NCBI GenBank assembly: GCA_964036295.1
Contig: OZ038469.1
Location: 11,451,091-11,515,090, forward strand
Direction of reading: 5' to 3'
Origin: Plumapathes pennacea
Taxonomy: Eukaryota; Cnidaria; Anthozoa; Antipatharia; Myriopathidae
DNA: 64,000 nucleotides
Below are positions 1 to 10,359 of the stretch, one piece after another. The translations under genes and the position numbers were made by a program. The first letter of the stretch is position 1. Each line of letters opens with the position of its first letter. The notes under the pieces are model-generated. The model saw only the letters and a list, made by a program, of their open reading frames with translations, ran no database searches and had not been told where the DNA came from.

Positions 1-99
1 AAAACTATTACTAAGTCATTGCACTTGGTGGCCATTAAGCCATTCTGTTAATTCAGAATTTGTGGGAAACTATGGAAAATACTGCAACGATGTTGTATC

Positions 100-455
100 G
101 GGGGTGTCTAGAAAACGTATCTTTAGCCATTTCGCAAACATTCGGCGGGGTCTTAGTTTTCCAGATCTGCTAAAGATACCGCATTGTTTGATGTCTCGCT
201 CGAGCAGCTTCCGCTTAAAACAATTACGAGAAGGAATGGTCAAATCGTTTAGCGTATTTTGGGGGGTCTGAGTTTTCCAGATCTGGAAAACTAAGACCCT
301 GCCGAATGTTTGCGAAATGGCTAAAACTACCGCATTGTTTGATTCTCGCTCGAGCAGCTTCCGGTTAAAGCAATTACGAGAAGGAACGATCAAATCGTTT
401 CGCGTATTCTTGGGGGTCTTAGTTTTCTAGGTCTGAGGTCTTAGTTTTCTAGACA
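100..455. repeat. Two-copy tandem repeat with short inverted segments
   Basis: Bases about 181-290 and 332-430 are two copies of one sequence roughly 150 bp apart; both contain CGCTCGAGCAGCTTCCG followed by a matching AATTACGAGAAGGAA block. Short pieces of TTAGTTTTCCAGATCTG recur at about 150, 267 and 410 and also appear inverted near 285, so parts can fold back. ORFs here follow the repeat in both directions and show no protein signature. No gene is visible in bases 1-602. Confidence 0.75.
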
Positions 456-1236
456 CCCGTTGTATCAGTGCATAAATCTCGCGAATGCAGATTAAGGCAG
501 CTATAAATATTCCAAAAAAGGGACCGTGAGCCATCTAGAATCCCTGCTAAGAAACTCTTGAATGCGATGCGTAGAAAAATTCGTAGGAGGAAAACAAGAT
601 CAATCAGCAACACTTCTATGACAAAAGACAAACTAAAACAGATGGAAAAGGCTAAACATCTCACACAAACAAAAACATAAATTTGTTACAATATCTGTTG
701 AACATGAATTTGTTGAAACCCATGTTGAGACCATTTTGCAGGTCAGTTCCCATTGTTCAAACTTTGAACATTCGATGAAAAGTTTCACCATCAAATTCCA
801 CATTGATTTCAACAAAATATTGAGTGTTAATTAAAACCAGGCCAGAGTTAAAGGGACCCTCTCACTTGTAGATGCTTCTGTACTCATGTTTAAATTTTAC
901 ATCCGAAGCTCGACTTTCCTGAGATTGTTTACGTTACGGCTGATCAATCTGACTGTCGCTGCTTGCCGTATTCAATACACTTTCTGAGTTTGTGTTGACC
1001 TATTTCGAGATAAAACGTAGAAAAACATGAGAATCAGAAACTGGTCGCGCAAAGCATCTTAGCTAGTGGTTAGAGGGTCAAGTGGTAACCCCAGTATTCT
1101 GAGACAGCAAAAGATGAAGAGACCACGGAGGACATTCAGCCAACTGACCACATCGCCTCTCATTCATTTATCAAAACTGTCCTCACAGAAGAGTCAGTCC
1201 ACTACTCTAAGTTAATCATTGAGACTCCCAGCTACA

Positions 1237-1540
1237 ACAGATAGCTGGGCTGGACAGCTTGGCTGATGCTGTACAAGACAGTACCACTTTTCAAGAGTTT
1301 ACTGTCTGTATATTCTGTACCAAACCAGAAATAAATAACAAGCCACTCTCTTATTCAAGTGCAGTAGCTGACAGTGTAAAAAAAAAACAAAACAGATAGC
1401 TGGGCTGGACAGCTTGGCTGTCTATGTATTACAAGACAGTATCACTTTTCAAGAGTTTACTGTCAGTATCTTCTGTACCAGACCAGAAATAAATAACAAG
1501 CCACTCATCTCTTATTCAAGTGCAGTAGCTGAAAGTGTAA
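1237..1540. repeat. Tandem duplication inside the EEF1G segment copy
   Basis: The roughly 145-base block that starts at ATAGCTGGGCTGGACAGCTT appears twice here (about 1240-1380 and 1397-1540). The parental EEF1G intron has it once at 41696-41840. The two copies are joined by a short A-rich run. The duplication therefore arose after the segment was copied. Confidence 0.8.
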
Positions 1541-1694
1541 AAATATATCTCTACCCAGGTTTTGTTCTGGTGTAGGAGTTCTTCAATTGGCACACCCAAG
1601 TCACGATCACCAAATATATGGCCTTAAAGAGACCCTCTCACCGTAGAGGGTCTCTTTAACAACACTTTTCTAACAGGTAACAATAAAATTACAC

Positions 1695-1838
1695 CTGATT
1701 GTACAGCATTATCAGGTTGCAAGCAACAGAGATGTCTGCCAAGGTAACACGTTCTCCGACTAGAAAAGTCCTTGTCAGGAGAGCATCATTCAGTATACCC
1801 AGGTATTTCTTAATGTCTTCCATTGCCTTGTCAGTTGC
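1695..1838 (-). pseudogene. EEF1G: Orphan copy of EEF1G exon 5
   Basis: These 144 bases are a near-identical copy of EEF1G exon 5 (42424-42567), which encodes the end of the GST-like domain including the segment [20 protein letters not shown]. The frame is open across all 48 codons and both the acceptor AG and the donor GT are kept, although the donor context has changed to GTGTAA and the penultimate codon now reads Asn instead of Lys. No other EEF1G exon accompanies it, so it cannot make EEF1G on its own. It is best read as a stranded exon carried in a segmental duplication. Confidence 0.9.
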
Positions 1839-1983
1839 CTACAAATAATATGGACTTCAATATTCCTTTCTTGTTGTAACAGAGATAGAAAAATTTACTT
1901 TTGCCTCGACCATTATAGCCATGGGCTAGCAGGTACAATATGCAGTAGTTTGGGTGAGGGAACTCCAGCCCTGAAATTGCCAT

Positions 1984-2230
1984 CCCGTACGAAAATGTTT
2001 GGCCTGACAAGAGCCAAAATCCGGCCAGACATGACACGAGCCAAACAAGAGCCTAACAAGGAGAGCCTGACACGAGCGTTAACTAGCATGACATTAGCCT
2101 GACAATTGAGCCTGAAACGAGCTTTAACTAGCATATGACATTAGCCTGACAAATGAAACCGAACATGGGCCTGACACGAACCTAACATGTCCGGCTGAAT
2201 TCAGGCCTGATTCAGGCCCGACAAGAAACA
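1984..2230. repeat. Left subterminal repeat array of the transposon
   Basis: Many degenerate copies of an 11-12 bp motif close to GAGCCTGACA occur here, such as CCTGACAAGAGCC, GAGCCTAACAAGG and GAGCCTGACACGAG. The inner edge contains CAGGCCTGATTCAGGCCCGAC. The array mirrors the right end at 7530-7814. Subterminal arrays of this kind are transposase-binding sites in several cut-and-paste families, so that role is a reasonable inference. Confidence 0.75.
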
Positions 2231-3408
2231 TTAAACCATTGGGTATTGTTGTTTCAATCACCACTTGATGAGTATCCTGCTTTGTGGCGACAGACGACAT
2301 CAATATTGGTATGTTAACTATTTCTTGCTTTTTATCGCGCGTTCCGTACGTCAGGGCGCTTACGGCGTATGCATGCCTATCTTTCTTGGCCATGAATATA
2401 TCTGCATTTATCCAGTAGTATTTAGCCAGTTCCTTCACTGATTCCGTCATCGATGACAATGGACAAATTGCACATGGTATCAAAGTGGGCAGTCGGGTAA
2501 TTATAACTTTCGCAACGTTTTGCCAACTTGATCTGCAAATAGTTCCAACTCAGCTTTTTTGTCCCAAAAAATTTCAAAACACCAATTTAATGAGTATATA
2601 CATTTCACTCTGAGGTGCTCACCTGTCATTGTCACAAATTTACAGCATATTGCGCCAAAACATCAGTCTGATAGATATTCTCATCCGAGCTAAGTTCTGG
2701 CGGTGACCCTCGGGAAAGAAAAAGTGTCTGGAACTGGAACTGTCCGCTTACGAGAATGTGTACTAAATAAAGAGTTTGACTGAGCTAGTTTTCAAACAGG
2801 CGTTTTGTGAAGCCGTCCGTAGAGATCGAGGGCTTCGACTCTAATCAGTCACACACTGCTAACACACTGGATATGACATAATCTGAAACTGCAACTTACC
2901 TTTTCCGGCTGCGATATGGTATAAGCACAGCAGCTATGCGTCTCTCCTTTTGGCCACCCTGGTAATGCCAATCGACCTCCAGAAAAATACCTCTCCCTAA
3001 TGGGTTCAAAAGGTCCTCGCGGCTTACACTTGTCCTTTGGTAGAACACTGACACTGCATTGTCGCTCGCAAAATACAAGCACGCATACATGGCTATATGT
3101 AGAACGTTACTCAAACAAACTGACATACTCTGAAGATCTCATAATTTACCGGACTGCCGTTGCTCGCCGGTTTGAATTAACTTCAGGTTAAAAATGGGCG
3201 CCAAGTATGCAGGTCCTTCAGTCAGCCAATAAGGATCAGGTATTGTAAAGGCTATGAAAGATCTCTTTGTATGGGGTGTAATATTACAGCTCGCCTGCGG
3301 TTTTGTCTGAGACAATTGACGTAGTCTGTTCCATGCTGATCTTTGCCGATAAACATGTGCTGCAGTTAGTGGCCATTTATTCGCATGTTTTCCAAGTACC
3401 TCCTGCAT
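2124..3408 (-). CDS. Three-exon gene inside the transposon, 273-residue protein of unknown family
   Basis: I do not recognise this protein. The model is 3408-3150, 3053-2900 and 2532-2124. The donors are GTAAAT and GTAAGT, the acceptors ATGCAG and TTTGCAG, the intron phases (1 then 2) fit exactly, and the total of 822 bases gives 273 residues plus a stop. Exon 1 starts at the only suitable ATG and encodes a basic region with PDPYWLTEGPAYLAPIF. Exon 2 contains YQRTSVSREDLLNPLGRG and GIFLEVDWHYQGGQKERR. Exon 3 contains ELAKYYWINADIFMAKKDRH followed by a YAVSALTYGTRDKK stretch. There is no signal peptide or membrane segment. The last 30 or so residues run into the subterminal repeats, so the natural C-terminus is uncertain. 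Its place inside the inverted repeats suggests a transposase or accessory protein, but a captured host gene is also possible; I see no recognisable DDE/D motif. Confidence 0.5.
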
Positions 3409-3420
3409 TTTCCTGCTTAG

Positions 3421-4655
3421 TTAAAAGGGGAAAAACAATTGCGCAGAATCCCTCTGGGAGATTTTAAAAGTGGCTGTTCAAAAGAGCGTCCGGCGCGGCA
3501 CTCCAGTTTACGATCACGGGCAGTTCTTCCTTAGTAAGATAAGCGGATTTGTTTTGAAATTATAGAAATATCAAATACTTACGTGCTAAAACAGAGAAAG
3601 TCACATGGAGTGCATGCAGGAAAGCAACTCCTGGGGTATTTTACGCAGCCAAACACCGATCCCGGACGGCCACGGCTAATTATCCCGTACACAACATAAA
3701 CAAATCTTGTATTTTTCCTCCTGATATGAGTCAGGTAAATTATATCGTGTGTTTGTAATTCTTTATAACTATGCCGAATACTCTTGCACGCAAACTAGTT
3801 TTGCAAAAAGCATGCATAAGTGCAGTCGGTGTGTTGTTCATTGTAACGGCAGCAGGCGACTATCGAGAGTAATCAGGATTTGTCGTGGCTGACGCGGGGA
3901 TAATTTACATAAGAAGCGAAAGATGAACGAGTGAAAGCGATGGAAGGCTCAAATGGAGTTTATTCCGTGCCAACACAATGATTCGGATTCGTACTTCTCG
4001 TAAACTGAAAGTAAGGATTACAACGTATAACTAATAAAACTACTACTAAATACTACAAATAGGAAAACTAGTTAGGCTAAGACAAGCGATCCATTCAAAG
4101 CAATGTAATCATGTAACGCTAACAACGTGATATAAAATAACATGTGGTATCACGCAATGAAGTAACAAAGGATAAACTGAGCATAATTAGCATGTAAAAG
4201 GGGGCTAAATAGCAACGCTAAAGAAATAATAACAATATAAGGCAAAAGCGATACAAAATTCCAAGTAAACAAGGTACTTGAATAACTAATAACAAAGTTC
4301 GTGACTCGGTGTGCTAGCCATACAAAAAGGGTAAAAAAACGATAGCTAAATCACTTAAAAGGCGCTGATTACCAAACTACAATAAAAACGGTAAGAAAAC
4401 AAGCAGGGGTACTTACATATCTAACCCACGCAGTAAAACCTCTGAGCAAGGATAACTTGATAAAAACGATCTGCTTGCTACGGAGTCCAGACTACAACTA
4501 ACTAAATGATACAACGGTACGTGCAGATATCGGAAGACAAGATAAAGATCTATTGATTACAGAGCCCATAAAGTATCATAGGCATTTCCTTAGCGTCTCC
4601 AACTAAAACAAAGGATAATAGAATCTTTACACTAATCAAAGGGACAAAGAATAAT
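3421..4655. other. Transposon interior without a recognisable gene
   Basis: This stretch is AT-rich and has no long ORF or repeat that I can match. The first 100 bases lie upstream of the minus-strand gene and may hold its promoter. Confidence 0.5.
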
Positions 4656-4661
4656 TGCTTG

Positions 4662-4681
4662 TGACGTCACAAGCTATAAAA
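4662..4681 (+). promoter_or_regulatory. CRE-like site and TATA box
   Basis: A perfect cAMP-response-element palindrome TGACGTCA (4662-4669) is followed six bases later by TATAAAA (4675-4681). About 50 bases downstream are ATTGGTT (inverted CCAAT) and CATGTGAT. The paralogous block at 19070-19200 keeps ATTGGTT and an ATCACGTGAT core but has lost the CRE. This looks like a core promoter for the small plus-strand gene at 5166, but that is an inference. Confidence 0.35.
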
Positions 4682-5165
4682 TGCAACGATTTTTTTTTTT
4701 TTTTATTTTTCTGGGTAAGAAATCTGCATGCGGTGATTGGTTCATATTATCATGTGATTTGTGATGACGTTGTGATCAAGTGACTTGGCGGGCGAGCAGT
4801 TTCGCCATTTTGAAGACAGCAAGTTGCTTGCCTTAGTTGGCTCTGTGGATTATTTTATGGACCGCTCATCTTACTTACAAACGCATACGCCGGCTGCGGT
4901 AGACCCATACTAAATTTCATTGAGCGGTTTTGGCTTGGGTCGGTCCGTTCAGCCTCAAAAGCCATATTGAAAGCCATGAAAGCAAATGCAATGAACTTAT
5001 CAATGAACTGCATAACTATGCACAACTGTACAGAAATGTACGAAGAATCTGACATCCAGAACCTTGAGAACTTGAAGGAACAAGCTGAACGAAGCCGCTC
5101 GACATACAAAGACGAGAACCTGTGTAAAGACGGCGATTCTTGACAAGCGCTTGATAGCGGATTAT

Positions 5166-5474
5166 ATGGAACTGTTTAGTATGAGGGTGAACTTGAAGGT
5201 ACTTTGTATTCTTTTACTTTGTATTATTCTTGCTGATACAAGTAAAGCGTCAGAAAATCTGACTTTTGTTTGGGATCAAAATTTCACTCTGCTGTGCATT
5301 TATGTTGTTGTTGCGACATTTTGGCTCGGTGCCATGAAGGTCAAACAATCAGTGGAACAGATGGCGTTGTTATTTGAAAATTGGGAAATGGCTGAGGAAA
5401 AAGTGACCGTTGGTAGATCTCGCTTCGCTCAGTTTTATTGTATTCCCACAAATGTTTATGTGAAAGAAAACTGA
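5166..5474 (+). CDS. Small putative secreted or membrane protein in the transposon
   Basis: This ORF encodes 102 residues from the ATG at 5166; a second in-frame ATG at 5181 gives a better signal peptide (MRVNLKVLCILLLCIILADT, then SKA as a likely cleavage region). A second hydrophobic run (TLLCIYVVVATFWLGA) follows about 20 residues later, with NLT and NFT glycosylation sequons just before it. The rest is Glu/Lys-rich and ends YVKEN. No family is recognised. A further ORF at 5514-5723 carrying NKSRKSRRLIQEY could be a downstream exon. Related but degraded DNA lies at 5945-6620 and 19275-19925, so this is one member of a three-copy family. Confidence 0.35.
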   Translation: MELFSMRVNLKVLCILLLCIILADTSKASENLTFVWDQNFTLLCIYVVVATFWLGAMKVKQSVEQMALLFENWEMAEEKVTVGRSRFAQFYCIPTNVYVKEN

Positions 5475-5944
5475 AGTCCTGCAAGACGAAGTCGTGAGCC
5501 AAGCCACGTACCCTTGAATAACCTTTCACGCATTTTGAACAAGAGTAGAAAAAGCAGGCGACTAATACAAGAATACATTTCAAAGAATGTCCCAAAGTCG
5601 TCAAAAGTCCATGGTTATACCCGAGCTTACGTACTTCACAATGCTAATGCGTTCCGAGAACGTGCATGTAAACAACATGTAAACAATAAAAAGCAACAGA
5701 TGGAAATGGAAAGAGAAAATTAGGATCAATAAACCATCGCTGCGAGAAAGCTAGAAGCTCAAAAAGAAGATTGCCAAAAGTAACCGAGGTGCTTAAAGAT
5801 ACGTTTGTATTTTAAAATGTGTTAAAAAACAGGCATTGCAAGATCAGACGTACTCAGAGATCAAAATCACAGAACCAAGTACAATGGATTTTCTCTGTCA
5901 AGGGATATAGAAAAAAATTCCGGTCCTTCAGTTGTTGATCCAAA

Positions 5945-6620
5945 CAAAACGATCATCGGTTGGCTTTCTGGATGCACGGAAGCCATACTTTAAGAGCGAT
6001 TTTGGCTTGCATTGTTTTTAAGCGTCGGAAGACTTGAAAATAGCCGTACACAAATGCTTGATGTGTTACCAGCGGGACCCCCGTAAAGTACGAAGGGTTG
6101 TGTTTTGCAAATGCTCGATTATAGATACCGCTTCAACCAATGTATCTGTGTTCTGAGCAATATTTGTGTGAAAGAACATCGAATAAGTAGTAGAAGACGA
6201 GTCGAAACTTGATAGAACTTGAACTTTTCCCTGCGGGCAGAGCGTCTCCCTTTGTCGGAAACTCTGCGGCTTTGTGTAACGCGCGGCGTATACGAACAGT
6301 CGGCGTTTAACTTCGTTTTGCGTGCAGTAAAGGTTCTTTGTTTATTGTCTGAGGATATTGAATTACTAATAGGTTTGAGGCAAATATCACGCGAGATTAA
6401 GATACAAGATCTGTCAATGAAATGTCACGAGCATAATATCATAGAACGGGGAATCCCGAATCATCAGCTAATTAGCTTTCACTCACGCCGCTTTAACAAA
6501 AGCAGGAAAGACCGGCAGGCGATTACATCGAGAATATTTGTCACTGAATACCTCGAAGTCTTCAAAAGCTCAAGGTTGATATCCGACTATCCGAGCCGTA
6601 ATGTTCGCTCCACAAGCCCG
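5945..6620 (+). repeat. Second copy of the small-gene block (N2)
   Basis: The block matches 19275-19925 closely and, more weakly, 4838-5640. It starts at CGGTTGGCT plus a conserved GATGCA(C/T)GGAAGCC and ends near a CAAAAGCTCAAGGTTGATATCC stretch. An ORF of 134 codons (6219-6623) includes MKCHEHNIIERGIPNHQL and RRFNKSRKDRQ, and the latter aligns with NKSRKSRR of the first copy. The frame is not kept in the copy near 19641, so coding is doubtful. Confidence 0.6.
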
Positions 6621-6624
6621 TGAT

Positions 6625-7529
6625 GCACGCCTTTGTTGTCACGGTATTCAAACGTCTGCAGCTTCCGATAGAGATTAATTTCGTATCGACCCAGAATTTT
6701 GCGTTAAAGCTTAATGCATAGCAGTCTTGAACATATTAGTAATCAGACTTGTACATGTAGGATGAGTAACGTCTGAGATGGCTTTTTCATACGAAGTAAT
6801 TTCATCATGGGAAGTGTCATGTTTTAATGTGCTACAGAGTTAAGTCTGAAAGCTTTCAATTACAGCTACTTGAACATGATGCACACGCTGGGAAGATGAG
6901 ATAAGGCTATTACGCTGTCTTACAGCTACTTAAGATGTCGGGTATTCCCCAGTCAATCCCATTACAAAATGACAACACAGTTCCTCCACAAAACATGTCA
7001 GCTTGAAAATTCACTCAACAAGGTTGCCAGGTTGTATAGCAAGCGTCACACAAGTACTGTCACGTGCATCGGAAAGCAATGAAAACTGGGCTGTTGCAAA
7101 CGAAGAATATTCCTACGGGGCCTTCGATAATTGTTTTCTTTCAATTATTATAATACACTTTTTCGTGAATATCTGTTTGACCGAAATTAGAAGAAAAGAG
7201 GGCAAGAAAAATAAAGGGAGCTCTTGGATCCGTCATGTGCAAAAACTGACTCGGCTATAATATCTTTTGCATATAAACGCACGACAAAAGTTCCTCTCCC
7301 GGGACCCCGCGTGTCTCTATTCATTGTACTAATGACGTCACAAGCGCACTGGCCACGGGCCTGTCTTGTTGATGATGCAATACAAAATGAATCTGAGCTT
7401 GGTTGCGTGACAAGAAACAAACTGAAACTGTAAACCTATTTATAATCACGTGACAATCATAACATTCATATAATTGTACGTATTCCATTTTCATCGCTAA
7501 TGAACAACCACGCTCGCGGAATGTCCTGT
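6625..7529. other. Transposon interior, right part, no gene seen
   Basis: No ORF here has recognisable features. A TGACGTCA palindrome occurs near 7332. The sequence leads into the right subterminal repeat array. Confidence 0.4.
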
Positions 7530-7814
7530 AAAGCTCGTGTTAGGCTTGTGTTAGGCCCTTGTTAGGCTGCAAGATTTAGGTTTGCGCTTGCTACAGACTC
7601 TTGCAGGTGTCAGGCTCTTGTCAGGCTCTGTGTTACGCTCTTTTCCGGCCAGACAAGAGACTAACAACAACCATACATTTGTCCTGCTCGTCTCACTTCA
7701 GCCTGACAAAATTTTGTCAGGTTCATGTTAGGCTCTGTTTCGGCTCTACGGGCCGTTGTACGGCCTGATTCAGACCGGATTCAGGCTCTGTCAGGTTAGA
7801 CATTTTCGTACGGG
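7530..7814. repeat. Right subterminal repeat array of the transposon
   Basis: This array has repeated GGCTCTTGTCAGGCTC-type motifs, the reverse complement of the left-end GAGCCTGACA motif, and includes GGCCTGATTCAGACC near the inner edge. A perfect short palindrome (CCTGACAAAATTTTGTCAGG) lies at about 7702-7721. It ends in the right inverted repeat ACATTTTCGTACGGGA. Confidence 0.75.
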
Positions 7815-7816
7815 AT

Positions 7817-8020
7817 TCCCTTTTCATCCCCAAAAATGATCAACTTCGATATTCTCTTTTCATTCTCTCAGTAGAGATTTATTATACAGTATGAAGAGAT
7901 TGGTTATTGATAACTTGCTCGAATAAACGGTGAGATCTATTCTCATTTCATCACTCATAAACTTTCTCATTTTATAGTTTGGAGAATTTTTACATTCTGA
8001 GCTCTAGAGTGAATGGGTTA
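7817..8020. mobile_element. MITE fragment in the EEF1G segment copy (family M1)
   Basis: This is the continuation of the EEF1G intronic copy and matches 42715-42918. It is a divergent member of the roughly 200-bp family whose ends read TTAACCCTTTCACTC...GAGTGAAAGGGTTAA. The transposon at 1982-7816 has split it near its left end. Confidence 0.75.
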
Positions 8021-8023
8021 ATA

Positions 8024-8750
8024 CACATACCAAACTGTGTTTCAGCCATCAGAAATACGACGAGGACAACAGAATACGACCGCAGCAAGCTTTCTCAAGT
8101 TCGTTTCGTTTTCACTGCAAATAGGTTCTAAAGATGTGTGTCAACTTCCCGAAGTGTTATATTGAGGTCTTAGTGGAGTGCATGTCTTCCACTGAACGTG
8201 GGCGATGCCAAGCCGTATGCCAATAATCTCGCGTACGGCTGTTTGTATTTTGTTGCCGACTGTGGGAGAAGCCAAGGCAGCAAGTAAACGGAGACAAGAA
8301 AAAGACGGTAAATATGACAATAAGATGCTGAAACAGGAACATGATCAACACGGCGGGAGTTGAAGCAGCCCGGGTGAAGGCCACTGTTATGTCCTTACCA
8401 GCTACTAGCTGAATTTTTTACCTTGTATAAATAGAAGTTGTTTAGTTTTAGTTTTAGTTTTTATTGGCTGAAAAGAAGGATGGAAAGACAACAACGATAA
8501 TTATGTGTAGCTCAGTTTTTCTTCGAATAAATGGACAGCTGTTTATATTTCGTATGCAATGTAAATTAATCAAAAGGCATATTGATTTTCATGCCAACGC
8601 TCTGTTTGTTAATGGTCGAATTAAGGTCACTATGAGCAATCTTTTGAAATTTGACCTAAAACAAATTGCTGTTTCTTGTTAATTAACTCCATTATGGTCA
8701 GCTGATGTTAACTTGCCTAAACGCCAGTTTGTTATTGCCGTCATCACTTT
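8024..8750. repeat. Duplicated block A, first copy
   Basis: The block matches 14900-15655 at high identity, from ACACATACCA(AA)CTGTGTTTC to the AACGCCAGTTTGTTAT region. Its last 250 bases are themselves related to the R blocks at 10663, 15908 and 22800. On the minus strand it contains a long pyrimidine run followed by CACAG, which looks like an intron end (see 8170-8259). Confidence 0.85.
8170..8259 (-). CDS. Possible terminal exon linked to a peptide signal exon
   Basis: On the minus strand a pyrimidine-rich tract ending CTCCCACAG is followed by 29 open codons in phase 0 and a stop (SATKYKQPYARLLAYG...). Phase 0 is what the upstream signal-peptide exon copy at 10440 would need. In the block A copy near 15110 the same exon is broken by small indels that bring in a stop. 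There is no transcript evidence, so this is a weak prediction. Confidence 0.2.
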   Translation of the reverse strand, partial: SATKYKQPYARLLAYGLASPTFSGRHALH

Positions 8751-8754
8751 CTCT

Positions 8755-8960
8755 TGATGAGAAGGATGACGAAGATATAAACAGAAATGTTAAGAAAAGC
8801 AAAAAGTTAGAGACCCAAAAAAATAAAGGACGCAGCTACAAAAAAAATGAAGAAAAACCAAACAGAATGCAGACGGCCAGAGAAATGATTAAGACTGAGA
8901 GGAAAGAGTATTCCAAATAGGAAGGAAGAAAATTGAAAATAACAGACACCAATATAATGA
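8755..8960. repeat. Fragment shared with both peptide-gene units
   Basis: This stretch matches 12946-13150 and 25217-25420 (AGGGATGACGAAGA onward), which is the intron of the two-exon peptide genes. It is separated from its signal-exon partner at 10080 by about 1.1 kb of unrelated sequence. Confidence 0.75.
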
Positions 8961-10079
8961 ATAAACTAGAAGTAACCAAAGGTCAGGTGAATGCTGCCGA
9001 GGCTTACCCTCGCTGATTAAACCAAGTCAGAACACGGAAGCAGGAAAGTTTATTTCTTGTTTACAACCGTAAATAAATCTATTAACCCATTCACTCCTGG
9101 AGAAATAACGCGGCGCGCAGCTACCTTCAATTCCTTTACGGGAAGTTGTACGGAAACGATAACGCAACGCGACTCGCAAAAAATAAACCATTAATGCGCA
9201 GTAATTACAGAAGCGAGATACCATTCCTAATTAAAATTTATTTGAAACTAGAATACATGACCAAAACATATAATAAAAAGGAGAAAAGATAATTCAAAAG
9301 GCAATAAAACGTGAAATTATAAATCACTGAATGAAATATTTTGTTCGCAGCGTTCGTCCACCCGAAGACGAACAGCAAATTTATCTATACAAAAACTTAA
9401 GTGAAATGGTTCTAAACTTCAGACTGATATTCTAAATTCACAGATCGATCTCGTTAAAGCAAATCTATTACATCTGCAGACAGAATAGAAGCAAAATTAG
9501 CAATCGGACTGGAAATAATTGTGCGAAGTACATCGCCACGTGGTGATAAACAAAGTCAGTTTCACGAAGAAATTAAACTATATTTCTTCCCTACGGATTT
9601 GTTTGGCGGTCACTATCAAGACGAATAACTCCACAAATCCATCTCTGGTAAACACAACGAAGAAACATACTGTCTTGAACAGATCAGAAGCTTACAAGAA
9701 TCCGCGTTCGTACCTCCGCCATTGTAAGTTCAAACAACATGACATCTCTCCTTTCGTCTTCATCGGTCGAAGGCTCTTTCAGAATTTATCTGTCAAAATC
9801 TGTTCATAAGTCGCCAGTTATTTTGAGGAGATAACCTTCCACATTTAACAGCATTAAGTCGCATTTTTTGTCCGTGAAAGTACAAAAACAAATGACTCGA
9901 CTTCTGTCTTCCTCGATAGCCACCGCACGTGGTCTGATAATATGCGGGGGCAGCTCATTGAAGAGTGAGGGCTCAGGCGTCTGCGTTCCTAATTGGCCGT
10001 CAGCTGTCACATGACTGAAAATCCGGAACGACACATTCCACAGTATTTCGAGATTGGTTGCGACATTAGTGTTGCTGCG
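8961..10079. other. No gene recognised
   Basis: Sequence unique to this place in the window; it interrupts a block that is continuous in the other two peptide-gene copies, so it is probably an insertion. The short ORFs (9027-9224, 9519-9809, 9804-10034) show no domain, signal peptide or conserved partner in the window. Confidence 0.4.
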
Positions 10080-10359
10080 TCGCCGGTGCTCCGCAGCAAA
10101 AAGCGGAGGAAGGATGACAAGATGTTACACCGGGAAAAATATTAAGAAAAGCCAATAAATGATAGACCCTGAGATATGAATAAAACGAAGGAGGGACGAA
10201 AAGACAGTATGCCGGAACAAAACTTAAGAAACCCTAAAATGATCCAAGAGAATTGAAATAAGTGGGGGAAAGCACGGAAAGTTTGTAGCGCAGACAAAAA
10301 AAGGAAAGAGAAAGTAATAACAGGAACAGAATTATAATAAAAACATTAAATGCAGCCAC

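Larger units (their letters stand above)
603..1981. repeat. Segmental copy of EEF1G intronic region, left part
   Basis: This stretch matches 41035-42711, which lies inside the EEF1G gene (introns 5 and 6 and exon 5), with few mismatches and some small indels. The match resumes at 7817-8020 (parent 42715-42918), after the 5.8-kb transposon. The copy has no other EEF1G exon, so it is a fragment of the locus. It carries extra changes, including an internal tandem duplication near 1237-1540. Confidence 0.92.
1982..7816. mobile_element. 5.83-kb DNA transposon with 16-17 bp terminal inverted repeats
   Basis: The left end reads ATCCCGTACGAAAATGT and the right end is its exact reverse complement; allowing three mismatches, the similarity extends to about 28 bp through CCTGACA. 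The parental EEF1G intron reads straight through at 42711-42716, so this is a filled site and that is the empty site. If the element is CCCG...CGGG it is flanked by AT on both sides (possible 2-bp target duplication); if it is TCCCG...CGGGA there is no duplication. Both ends carry about 250 bp of degenerate repeats in mirrored orientation. The interior holds a spliced gene on the minus strand (2124-3408) and a small secreted-protein ORF on the plus strand. I cannot assign the element to a superfamily. Confidence 0.85.

Noticed and set aside
8157-8384. 75-codon minus-strand ORF starting with a hydrophobic stretch, similar to a signal peptide
   Set aside because: The hydrophobic part is a pyrimidine tract before a CACAG acceptor, and the copy at 15023-15235 is frame-shifted; it is more likely intron.
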